DNA of 64,000 nt, taken from the NCBI GenBank assembly GCA_011523795.1, contig WTFY01000010.1, positions 371,479 to 435,478 of the forward strand, read 5' to 3'. The notes beneath the pieces are model-generated. The model saw nothing but the letters and a program-made list of their open reading frames with translations. It ran no database searches and was not told the DNA's origin. Every line of letters begins with the position of its first letter. Position 1 is the first letter of the stretch. The stretch comes from Gammaproteobacteria bacterium. GTDB lineage: Bacteria > Pseudomonadota > Gammaproteobacteria > UBA4575. Positions 16,685-23,966 of the stretch are shown one piece after another. Both the position numbers and the translations under genes were made by a program.

Positions 16685-19033
16685 TTGGAGAAAAGTACGG
16701 ACAGGAAGGCATCACCTAACGCTGGTTCATCCCGCAGTATTCTGAAGAAAACCACCGAAGCTGACTGCGGTTTCATCGAGAAACCCGTACTTGTCCCGCA
16801 CCTGGAATTCAGGTTGCTGGGCGGGCGGCAAGCGCTGCTGGTTTCTGAAACCTTCAACACGCTGCTCCATGGGCAGCTGGTTTGCGATATTCTGCCGCTT
16901 CTTGATGGCCGCCGCACACGCCGGGACATCATGGCATCCCTGACCGGCAAGCATCTGGGGCCCGATATCCTGACCGCGCTCACCTTCCTGACAACCAAGG
17001 GGTATATTGTCTCGGGGGAGTACAGAATGGAACAGGGGCAGGCGGCATACTGGTCTTCACAGGGTGTCACCCCTCGATATGCCGAGGAGCGGCTGAAGGC
17101 ATTGCAGGTAGATATAGCCGGCGATGAAGGTCGCCACCTTGCCCGGCGGCTTGAAGCCATGGGTGTGTACCTGGACAGGAGCCATCCGGCCCTTTCCATT
17201 ATCATTTGTGCCGATTTTCTTGATGAGCGGAATGCGGCCTTCAACCGGCGCCATGTCAGCTCTGGCGTACCCTGGTTGCTGGTCAGGCCAAAGGGCGTGA
17301 TTCCACTGCTTGGCCCGGTTTTCCGGCCTGCGGAGCAGGGGCCTTGCTGGGCCTGCCTGGCCTATCGCCTGCAAGGCCAGCAGGAGGTCCATAACTTCCT
17401 GCGCAATCGTGCCGGCACTGAGGCCGCCTTTCAGCCCTTTGCGGCGGAACCCATGGTACTGGAGACGGTGTACGGGCTGTTTGCGGCGGAGATTGCCAAG
17501 TGGCTGGTCTTCGGCGAGCTGGCGCCAATACATGAGCATGCAATCACGCTGGATGTCGCTGCACTGAAAACGGCGAGACATCCGGTGCGCAGGCGGCCAC
17601 AGTGCGTGGTGTGCGGCGAGGAAAGGCACTTCAGCCCTGATCGCCCGGCCAGCCCGGTGCACCTCAAGTCCAGCCCCAAAAACGTTCAAAACAGTGGTGG
17701 TGTGCGCTCGGTGTCTCCCGAAGAGACCCTGGCCAAGTACCGCCATCTCATCAGCCCAGTCAGCGGGGTGGTGACCTGGATCGAACGTACCACGGACGTG
17801 CACGATCACTGGCTTCATGTCTATTGGGCCGGTAGCAATCTGGCCCTTCGCGTCAAAAACCTGAGCTCACTGAGACGCAGCCTGCGAAGCAAGAGTGCAG
17901 GCAAGGGAAGCACACCCGAACAGTCCGAGGCGAGTGCGCTTTGCGAGGCGGTTGAGCGCTATTCGGGCGCATTCCACGGGGATGAGATCCGTACTTGCAA
18001 ACGGTTTTCAGAATTTTCTGACAAGGAACAGGAGTTCGACGCCATCCACCCGAACCAGGTCCAGTTGTTCAGTGATCACCAGTTCGACCATGCGCGCGAG
18101 ATCAATGCGAGACAGCATCCCTACAATTTTGTTCCTGGCCGGCTCGACCCGGAGGCTGCGATCGAATGGTCGCCGGTCTGGTCGCTCACGCGAGATCGGC
18201 ACTGTTACCTTCCGACCTCCATGCTCTACAGCATGACGCCGGAGCAGCGAGGCACTTCGGACTTGATTGCGGATTCGAACGGCTGTGCGGCCGGCAATAC
18301 GCTGGAGGAAGCCATCCTGCAGGGATTTTTCGAACTGGTGGAACGTGACGCGTTCGCCATCTGGTGGTACAACCGGCTGCGCTTTCCCGCGGTCGACCTG
18401 GAGAGTTTTGGCGACGTCTACCTTGCGGGTGCGCAGGACTACTACCGAAAGCTCCACCGCGAGATGTGGCTGCTGGATATCACGGGTGATTTTGGCATTC
18501 CGGCCTTTATTTCCGTCTCGCGGCGAACCGATTCACAACCCGAAGACATCCTGTACGGGGCCGGTGCGCACACCGATCCGCATATCGCGGCCTTGCGTGC
18601 AGTATGCGAAATGAACCAGTGCCTGACCTGGGTTCCCCGCCCGGAAACCGGCCATACCGGGTACGGAGTGGATGACCCGATGTGCCTGTCATGGTGGAAG
18701 AACGCCACGCTTGAGGAATATCCCTACCTGGCCCCCGATCCCGGGGCCGCACCGCGGGGCCGCCCGGATTATTTCGTGCCCGAAACTTCGGATGTGAAAG
18801 AGGATGTCGAGCGGTGCGGTGCACTGGTCAAGGCCAAGGGCCTGGAGATGCTTGTGCTTGACCAGACCCGTCCCGATATCGGCATGCCGGTAGCCCGGGT
18901 GATCGTGCCGGGATTGCGTCACTTCTGGGAAAGATACGCACCGGGGCGCCTGTACGACGTGCCGGTCAACATGGGCTGGCGGGAAAAACCGTTGGCTGAG
19001 GCCGACCTCAACCCCGTCCCGGTCATCGCCTGA
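16685..19033 (+). CDS. TOMM cyclodehydratase: ThiF-like leader-binding domain fused to YcaO
   Basis: A 782-residue fused azoline synthetase that turns Cys, Ser or Thr of a leader-bearing peptide into thiazoline or oxazoline using ATP. The N-terminal half is the E1/ThiF-like partner with a Cys4 zinc site (CWAC at 221-224, CVVC at 307-310). The C-terminal YcaO half has the ATP-site motifs SEASALCEAVERYSG (414-428) and SNGCAAGNTLEEA with ELVERDA (531-556). It ends in a short proline pattern, NPVPVIA, as in peptide-cyclising YcaO proteins. The start is TTG 16685; no ATG or GTG fits ahead of the conserved region. The likely substrate is the NHLP precursor at 22068-22319. No flavin dehydrogenase to oxidise the azolines is in the window. 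Confidence 0.92.
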   Translation: MEKSTDRKASPNAGSSRSILKKTTEADCGFIEKPVLVPHLEFRLLGGRQALLVSETFNTLLHGQLVCDILPLLDGRRTRRDIMASLTGKHLGPDILTALTFLTTKGYIVSGEYRMEQGQAAYWSSQGVTPRYAEERLKALQVDIAGDEGRHLARRLEAMGVYLDRSHPALSIIICADFLDERNAAFNRRHVSSGVPWLLVRPKGVIPLLGPVFRPAEQGPCWACLAYRLQGQQEVHNFLRNRAGTEAAFQPFAAEPMVLETVYGLFAAEIAKWLVFGELAPIHEHAITLDVAALKTARHPVRRRPQCVVCGEERHFSPDRPASPVHLKSSPKNVQNSGGVRSVSPEETLAKYRHLISPVSGVVTWIERTTDVHDHWLHVYWAGSNLALRVKNLSSLRRSLRSKSAGKGSTPEQSEASALCEAVERYSGAFHGDEIRTCKRFSEFSDKEQEFDAIHPNQVQLFSDHQFDHAREINARQHPYNFVPGRLDPEAAIEWSPVWSLTRDRHCYLPTSMLYSMTPEQRGTSDLIADSNGCAAGNTLEEAILQGFFELVERDAFAIWWYNRLRFPAVDLESFGDVYLAGAQDYYRKLHREMWLLDITGDFGIPAFISVSRRTDSQPEDILYGAGAHTDPHIAALRAVCEMNQCLTWVPRPETGHTGYGVDDPMCLSWWKNATLEEYPYLAPDPGAAPRGRPDYFVPETSDVKEDVERCGALVKAKGLEMLVLDQTRPDIGMPVARVIVPGLRHFWERYAPGRLYDVPVNMGWREKPLAEADLNPVPVIA

Positions 19034-19173
19034 GGAGCCAGCCTGTTTAGGGAGCATCTCCATGCCGTGGAAATGAGCCCCATCCTGTAGGGGGGTGTTG
19101 CCCAGGTCTGCTGGGCCTTGAGCGTACAACCTGGGTCAGTGTGCATGGGCACTGCAGGACCTGTACAAATTCG

Positions 19174-19201
19174 TTGACATTCCGTCCCGGCGGACTATAT
19201 T
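19174..19201 (+). promoter_or_regulatory. Near-consensus sigma-70 promoter
   Basis: TTGACA (19174-19179, perfect) and TATATT (19196-19201) are separated by 16 bases. This is the best promoter match in the window. It would transcribe the candidate small peptide frame and the RND transporter gene, with a long leader of about 240 bases before the transporter start. Confidence 0.58.
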
Positions 19202-19237
19202 CTCCATCGCATTGACCTTCAGTCTGTGTTGCCGCGG

Positions 19238-19378
19238 ATGGTAAATACCTTGATCAACCTTGGTTTGGACTCAGTGGATTCGGAGCACTGGTCTGAGTTG
19301 GACTGCTCTCGGAGTAATAGGATTGCAGGCTGCGAAATGGCATGTGTATTACTTGGCATGAGGCTTCCGTTGCAATGA
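19238..19378 (+). CDS. Possible 46-residue peptide (tentative)
   Basis: A short frame beginning MVNTLINLGLDSVDSEHW lies about 30 bases downstream of the expected start of transcription from the 19174-19201 promoter. Its C-terminal third reads RIAGCEMACVLLGM, an Ala-Gly followed by two cysteines, which in this setting could resemble a leader/core junction. Against it: no Shine-Dalgarno sequence is visible, it is short enough to arise by chance, and it has no family resemblance. It may instead be part of the transporter's 5' leader. Confidence 0.25.
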   Translation: MVNTLINLGLDSVDSEHWSELDCSRSNRIAGCEMACVLLGMRLPLQ

Positions 19379-19447
19379 AGCTTGCTGCGCGACTTGCCGC
19401 CAAGGCCGTTCGCAGCTAGTCGCGTCATTCCTGTGAGCAAGCGCGGC

Positions 19448-21778
19448 ATGAAAAAAGGGCAATTTGCCAGGCGATTTGCCGAACAGGTGCTCACGGCCCG
19501 CTGGCTGGTCATCGTGGCCACGCTGTTACTGGTTGCGGGCGCATCAAGCGGCATCGCCCTGCTTGAATTCTCAGCCAACTACCGAATCTTCTTCGACGAA
19601 GACAATCCGCAGCTTCTGGCATTGGAAGCACTGGAGAATACTTACGGGAAGAACGAGAACATCGTGTTCCTGATTGCCCCGGACGATGGTGACGCCACGT
19701 CACAAAACGCACTGTCGGCCGCCGTCTGGCTCACGGAAGCCGCCTGGTTGACGCCCTATTCAAGGCGAGTCGACTCACTCGCCAATTTTCAGTACACGAC
19801 TGCCGATGGCGACGATCTGTATGTGCGGGACCTTGTTGATCCGCAGGAACTGGCCCAGGCCGAGGTGCGGTCACGAATTCGTGACGTTGCCCTGTCCGAC
19901 CCGCGGATAGCAGGCACCATTCTAGCCCGGAATGCTGATGTCAGCGTTGTAAACATCACGGTCGAGATGCCCGAGGAGGGCCTGCTGGAGGCTGTGGCCG
20001 AAGTCGCCGAATATGCCAGGTCGGTTGCCGCGGAGGCTGAAGAACGGTTTCCCGGCATAGACCTTCGCATCGTCGGCACGGTCATGATCAACCAAACCTT
20101 CCTGGAAGCCTCGATCAACAGCCAGAAGGTTTTCCTGCCCGCGAGCCTGCTGCTCATGGCCTTGATCCTTGGTGTTCTCACACGGGGCTGGGCAGGGGTG
20201 GCGGCGACCGGAATTGTCATAGTCTTTTCCATTTTCACGTCAGTGGGCCTGGGTGTGTGGGTCGGTTTACCCTTTTCCCCGCCCGTCTCGCCAGCACCGA
20301 CCATCGTGCTGATGATCGTCGTGGCAAACTGCGTGCACTTGCTGGTGGCCGTGCAGCAGCATTTGCGTGCGGGGGATTCCAAGCACGACGCCATCGTTGA
20401 AGCTGTCAGGCTCAACTTGCACCCGGTATTTCTGGCGAGCCTCACAACGGCGATCGGATTCTTGAGCATGAACTTTTCCGAAGTGCCGCCCTATCGTCAT
20501 CTCGGAAACTTCGTCGCATTCGGGATCGTCGCCTCTTTCGTTCTCTCCGTCACCTTTCTTCCGGCCCTGCTTTCGCTTCTTCCTATCCGTGCGGCAAAGG
20601 ACCGTCGGCTGTTCCGCGGACTCACAATGCACCGCTTGGCGGATGTTGTGTTGCGCCATAGAAAGCCGCTGTTTTGGGGATGGCTGGTGGTTGTGCTTGC
20701 AATGATTCTGTCCATTCCGCGAAACGAGCTCAATGATGTTCTGGTCCATTTTTTCGATGAGGGCGTTGAATTCCGGCAAGACGTGGACTTCATGGACGAG
20801 CACCTGAGCGGCAACACCCTGCTTGAGTACTCGCTGCACGCATCTGCTGAGGGAGGTGTCACCGATCCACTTTTCCTCGCCGAGGTTTCGAGCTTCGCCG
20901 GCTGGTACCGTGACCAGCCCCCTGTACGCCACGTGTCGGTCATTACTGATACCTTTCAGCAACTTAACAAGAGCATGCACGGAGACGACCCGGCTGCTTA
21001 CCGAATACCGGAAAGCCAGGAACTGGCGGCACAATACCTGCTGCTTTACGAGCTCTCGCTTCCGCAGGGTCTGGACCTGAACAATCAGATTGACAGGTCC
21101 AGGTCAGCCACGAGAGTGACGGTCTCGGCGGAAACACTTTCTTCGCAAGAAGTGCTTGAGCTGAATGCGCATGCCGAGGCATGGCTAAAGGAAAATGCAC
21201 CGCATGTTGCCGGCGTCAACAGCACCGGCCCCGCCGCGTTGTTCGCCTACATCGGGCATCGCAACATTCGGGCCATGCTGGTCGGGACAATGGTTGTTCT
21301 CTTGGCAATTTCTGTCATTCTGCTCGTCGCGTTGCAATCACTGCGACTGGGCTTGATAAGCATCGTCCCCAATTTGATTCCTGCAGTGCTGGGCTTCGGT
21401 GTCTGGGGATTGATGGTCGGACAGGTTGGACTCTCGCTATCTGTCGTGGTGGCCATGACCGTTGGCATCGTCGTGGATGACACTGTGCATTTTCTCAGCA
21501 AGTACCAGCGGGCGCGAAATGAATACGGCCAGAGTCCCGAGGAAGCGGTACGCTACGCCTTTGACACGGCAGGCCGGGCCCTGTTTACAACGACGGTCGT
21601 GCTGGTGGCCGGTTTTTTGATTTTTATATTTTCACCCTTCGTTCCCACCGCACAGGTGGGTGTCCTCACCGGGATGATTATTGCCTTTGCATTCATCGCC
21701 GACCTGACACTCCTGCCTGCGTTGCTGACAGCGGTGGACCGGAGTGCTGCAAAGCGGACTGCGCTTGCACCCGACTGA
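19448..21778 (+). CDS. RND superfamily (MMPL/HAE3-type) lipid or small-molecule exporter
   Basis: A 776-residue inner-membrane RND protein with two repeats, each with one membrane span, a periplasmic domain opening EFSANYRIFFDEDNPQL in the first, and a cluster of spans. The intramembrane acidic signature GIVVDDTVHFLSKYQRA marks it as an MMPL/hopanoid-exporter-like RND rather than a drug-efflux AcrB type. Such proteins commonly pair with a LolA-like lipoprotein-sorting protein and an outer-membrane protein; those partners occur at 31692-33739, on the other side of the NHLM genes. ATG 19448 is the preferred start; the frame stays open to TTG 19382 and includes a GTG at 19433. Confidence 0.88.
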   Translation: MKKGQFARRFAEQVLTARWLVIVATLLLVAGASSGIALLEFSANYRIFFDEDNPQLLALEALENTYGKNENIVFLIAPDDGDATSQNALSAAVWLTEAAWLTPYSRRVDSLANFQYTTADGDDLYVRDLVDPQELAQAEVRSRIRDVALSDPRIAGTILARNADVSVVNITVEMPEEGLLEAVAEVAEYARSVAAEAEERFPGIDLRIVGTVMINQTFLEASINSQKVFLPASLLLMALILGVLTRGWAGVAATGIVIVFSIFTSVGLGVWVGLPFSPPVSPAPTIVLMIVVANCVHLLVAVQQHLRAGDSKHDAIVEAVRLNLHPVFLASLTTAIGFLSMNFSEVPPYRHLGNFVAFGIVASFVLSVTFLPALLSLLPIRAAKDRRLFRGLTMHRLADVVLRHRKPLFWGWLVVVLAMILSIPRNELNDVLVHFFDEGVEFRQDVDFMDEHLSGNTLLEYSLHASAEGGVTDPLFLAEVSSFAGWYRDQPPVRHVSVITDTFQQLNKSMHGDDPAAYRIPESQELAAQYLLLYELSLPQGLDLNNQIDRSRSATRVTVSAETLSSQEVLELNAHAEAWLKENAPHVAGVNSTGPAALFAYIGHRNIRAMLVGTMVVLLAISVILLVALQSLRLGLISIVPNLIPAVLGFGVWGLMVGQVGLSLSVVVAMTVGIVVDDTVHFLSKYQRARNEYGQSPEEAVRYAFDTAGRALFTTTVVLVAGFLIFIFSPFVPTAQVGVLTGMIIAFAFIADLTLLPALLTAVDRSAAKRTALAPD

Positions 21779-22028
21779 AGTTCATTCCGAACGCCTTCTT
21801 GAGCAGGAAGCACGCCCTCAGGCTCGTTTCCGGACCCATGCACTCCTGCGAACCATGGCGTGCGATCAAGGCTGTTGGCTTCATACACCTTCAGGCAGGA
21901 GCCCTGGGGAGGGAACTTGATCAGGAAAACGAGACTGAAAGCGGCTTGGCCCCCAAGCCTGCGCACTGAACCGGAAATTCACGGTCTTGACTGCTTGAAA
22001 TAGCCATGTTAACGTCATATCACGAACG
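21779..22028. other. Intergenic region upstream of the NHLP precursor
   Basis: No gene is seen. A possible weak promoter occurs at the right end (TTGACT at 21987-21992 with TTAACG 16 bases later), leading into the repeat elements at 22007-22045. Confidence 0.4.
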
Positions 22029-22045
22029 TGTTAATGTCATTAACA
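22007..22045 (+). promoter_or_regulatory. Palindrome and direct repeat ahead of the RiPP precursor (candidate operator)
   Basis: TGTTAATGTCATTAACA at 22029-22045 is a perfect palindrome around one central base. Its left part recurs as TGTTAACGTCAT at 22007-22018, exactly 22 bases (about two helical turns) upstream. The spacing suggests a dimeric regulator binding the same DNA face twice, just before the precursor's ribosome site. The repeat structure is seen; the regulator is unknown. Confidence 0.5.
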
Positions 22046-22067
22046 ATCTGAATACAGGAGAATCATC

Positions 22068-22319
22068 ATGAGAAGCGGAGATGATATGCTGAAGCAGATT
22101 GTTGAGAAGTCTGCCTTGGATGCGGAGTTCAGGCAACAGCTTCTTGATGATCCAAAATCTACCATCAGTGGGGAGCTGGGTATTACAATTCCCGATTCGA
22201 TGAATGTCGTGGTCCATGAGAGCGACATGCAGACGGTGCATCTTGCACTGCCACCGGACCCGAACATCACTGAGGAGCAGCTTGAGGCGATTTCAGCCGG
22301 CCTTTGCTGTTGCTGGTAG
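22068..22319 (+). CDS. NHLP-type RiPP precursor with five-residue Leu-Cys-Cys-Cys-Trp core
   Basis: An 83-residue precursor whose first 78 residues form a nitrile hydratase alpha-subunit-like leader: an acidic helical start (DAEFRQQLLDDPKSTI), the VVVHESD...TVHLALPP strand segment and the helix NITEEQLEAISAG. Cleavage by C39-type peptidases after Ala-Gly (77-78) would leave only Leu79-Cys80-Cys81-Cys82-Trp83. Three consecutive cysteines are ideal substrates for the YcaO cyclodehydratase at 16685-19033, and the leader matches the NHLM exporter at 25493-31197. The ribosome site AGGAGA (22056-22061) is strong and a hairpin follows the stop. A core this short is unusual for the family; the cleavage site and product are inferred. 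Confidence 0.9.
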   Translation: MRSGDDMLKQIVEKSALDAEFRQQLLDDPKSTISGELGITIPDSMNVVVHESDMQTVHLALPPDPNITEEQLEAISAGLCCCW

Positions 22320-22326
22320 TTCTGAC

Positions 22327-22345
22327 AACCGGCGAGTAGCCGGTT
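22327..22345 (+). terminator. Hairpin just after the precursor gene
   Basis: AACCGGC and GCCGGTT form a perfect seven-pair GC-rich stem with a GAGTA loop, seven bases after the precursor stop. No T tract follows; it may be a weak terminator or protect the short transcript's 3' end. Confidence 0.45.
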
Positions 22346-22442
22346 AGGACGCGAAACCCTCTGCATTCGTGCCTGGTTTGCAGTGCCACGCTGTGCGCCA
22401 TGCGGACACAGGGCGGTTCGGTGTGGCCGTTCAAGGCTGATA

Positions 22443-23501
22443 TCAGGTGGAAACCGCTCCGGAAAGTACCATGAACACGTAGGCTTTCGCTTTTCGGAGT
22501 TGATTTTCAGAGATGACCAGTTTGATGTGGTGAATGCCACGTAGCATGACAAAACGCCCGGACTTTGCAAAGAGCGTTGTCGGTTTCGAAACCCAGTCAG
22601 CAAGTGCCGTCAGCTTCTCCGTGGCTACAAGGTCCTCATGACCGAGGGCATCCAAAAACGGGTCCCAATCGGTCAGGCCATCGAGCCAATAACGTGAATC
22701 CTTTGTATATCTCTGCTTGACGATAAGCGTAAGGCCGAGCGTCGGGCCAACACCTTCTTCCTGCACGTCAATATTCACCCCGGTCCTGACGATGTTCACG
22801 CGTTTCTTGAAGCGTGCAATCACGGAATCGACCGCAGAGACCTGGCCCGGCCAACCCGTGTTTTCGAGATAGCCACATATTTCCTGCTGCGATTTGAAAC
22901 CCATGATTGCCAAGCGGATTGCACGTGAGCGAGACGGGAATATGCCGAACGAATCCATGCGCGTATCGCCTGGCTGCGCCAGGTAGGCTCGTTCGACATT
23001 CTTCCGCTTGGTGTCGTGCATCCCCCAGCCTACACTGGAAACTAGCGCTTCAACCACCAGGCCGATATCGTTCACCTGACCACGGGCTCCAATGATTGGC
23101 CGTTCCCCGGGCCGAAGGAACATTCCCGGAAGCGAACAGCCGCTTTCCTGCGCCGAGCCAATGTCATATTCCAGCATCAGCTTGCGGCCTACGATTTCAC
23201 GCAGGGGCGAGTTTTCGGCATCCATTTGTGTACACAACCGCGCGATCGCTTTTGCAGTCTCATCTGTCCTGTCAGTCCGTGCGCGCTCCATGAAAAACCC
23301 TGCCGTCCTGGTTCCGCTTGCCAGGGAAACGCCGAAATCCGCTTCAGGCCTGTGCGTATGCAACGGCAGTTCAAAGCCGAACGGAAGGGCGCCCATGGTA
23401 ATGGGATGTTTCCTGGCACATTCGAGTATGCGCTCCCATTCCGGGACTCCGATAAGAATCGGCGAAATCCTGTTTCGAAAGTGCTCAAGCAATTCACCCA
23501 T
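22443..23501 (-). CDS. Unrecognised 352-residue protein of the NHLM cluster
   Basis: I do not recognise this family. The product appears soluble, with no signal peptide or membrane segment. It has an N-terminal helical region, a His-containing FELPLHTHRPEADFG segment, and a C-terminal half of alternating strands ending in the RGIHHIKLVI segment. Rough resemblance in size and pattern to two-domain biosynthetic enzymes is possible but not demonstrable. It is the last gene of the minus-strand series that starts at the HlyD-like gene, and converges on the precursor gene. ATG 23501 has GAGGG seven bases upstream, but the frame stays open about 24 codons further (to about 23573) with protein-like composition and an AGGAG, so a rare-start longer form cannot be excluded. 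Confidence 0.6.
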   Translation of the reverse strand: MGELLEHFRNRISPILIGVPEWERILECARKHPITMGALPFGFELPLHTHRPEADFGVSLASGTRTAGFFMERARTDRTDETAKAIARLCTQMDAENSPLREIVGRKLMLEYDIGSAQESGCSLPGMFLRPGERPIIGARGQVNDIGLVVEALVSSVGWGMHDTKRKNVERAYLAQPGDTRMDSFGIFPSRSRAIRLAIMGFKSQQEICGYLENTGWPGQVSAVDSVIARFKKRVNIVRTGVNIDVQEEGVGPTLGLTLIVKQRYTKDSRYWLDGLTDWDPFLDALGHEDLVATEKLTALADWVSKPTTLFAKSGRFVMLRGIHHIKLVISENQLRKAKAYVFMVLSGAVST

Positions 23502-23776
23502 GGTACCGCCCTCTTCGGCAAGACGGTCCTGGGTAAGTGTGACTGCCTCGTCAATATCTATAACCGTCTCCTCATGCTACACAAATCATTTCGTACAGAA
23601 GCCCAGGCGCGAGGCCTGGCCAGAAGTCACACATGCCCGGCGCGCCGGTCCTGGGCATGCTGGCGTCTGACGGGTTTGATTGCATGCCCTGGCGCCCTGT
23701 CAACCGGCCTCAAGCGGCATAGAAAGGGAAGTACCGGCAGCCAAGCAACCACCGCCATAAAGCGAGGCGACAAGAA
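23502..23776. other. Intergenic region inside the minus-strand cluster
   Basis: Together with the stretch up to 23966 this leaves about 465 bases between the toroid fusion gene and the 352-residue protein gene. Nothing firm is seen apart from the possible upstream extension of the latter and the tentative 52-residue frame at 23777-23935. Confidence 0.4.
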
Positions 23777-23935
23777 TTAACGAGAAACTACCCAATGGAA
23801 AATGTGCGAAAGGGCATTAAGATTCATCGGCTTCATGGGCTGCGTGATGCCTGCCCTGTTCAGGCCTGGGCCATATCCTGCGGTTGTATCTCGCAGCATG
23901 GCGGCTCCCTGATAGACCCTTGCATCAAGTTTCAT
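23777..23935 (-). CDS. Possible 52-residue peptide (tentative)
   Basis: A short frame on the same strand as, and 31 bases beyond, the toroid fusion gene. It begins MKLDARVYQGAAMLRD, has a Gly/Pro-rich middle and ends with a hydrophobic-aromatic stretch and Ser-Arg. It has no cysteine and only a weak ribosome site. Its position between two cluster genes makes it worth noting as a candidate small peptide or precursor, but it may be a chance frame. Confidence 0.22.
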   Translation of the reverse strand: MKLDARVYQGAAMLRDTTAGYGPGLNRAGITQPMKPMNLNALSHIFHWVVSR

Positions 23936-23966
23936 GTTACCTGCGAGGCACCTTACCTGAAATCCT

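Larger units (their letters stand above)
19034..19447. other. Intergenic region between the cyclodehydratase and RND transporter genes
   Basis: This 414-base interval contains a strong candidate promoter (19174-19201) and a possible 46-residue peptide frame (19238-19378). The left 140 bases hold nothing I could identify. Confidence 0.5.
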
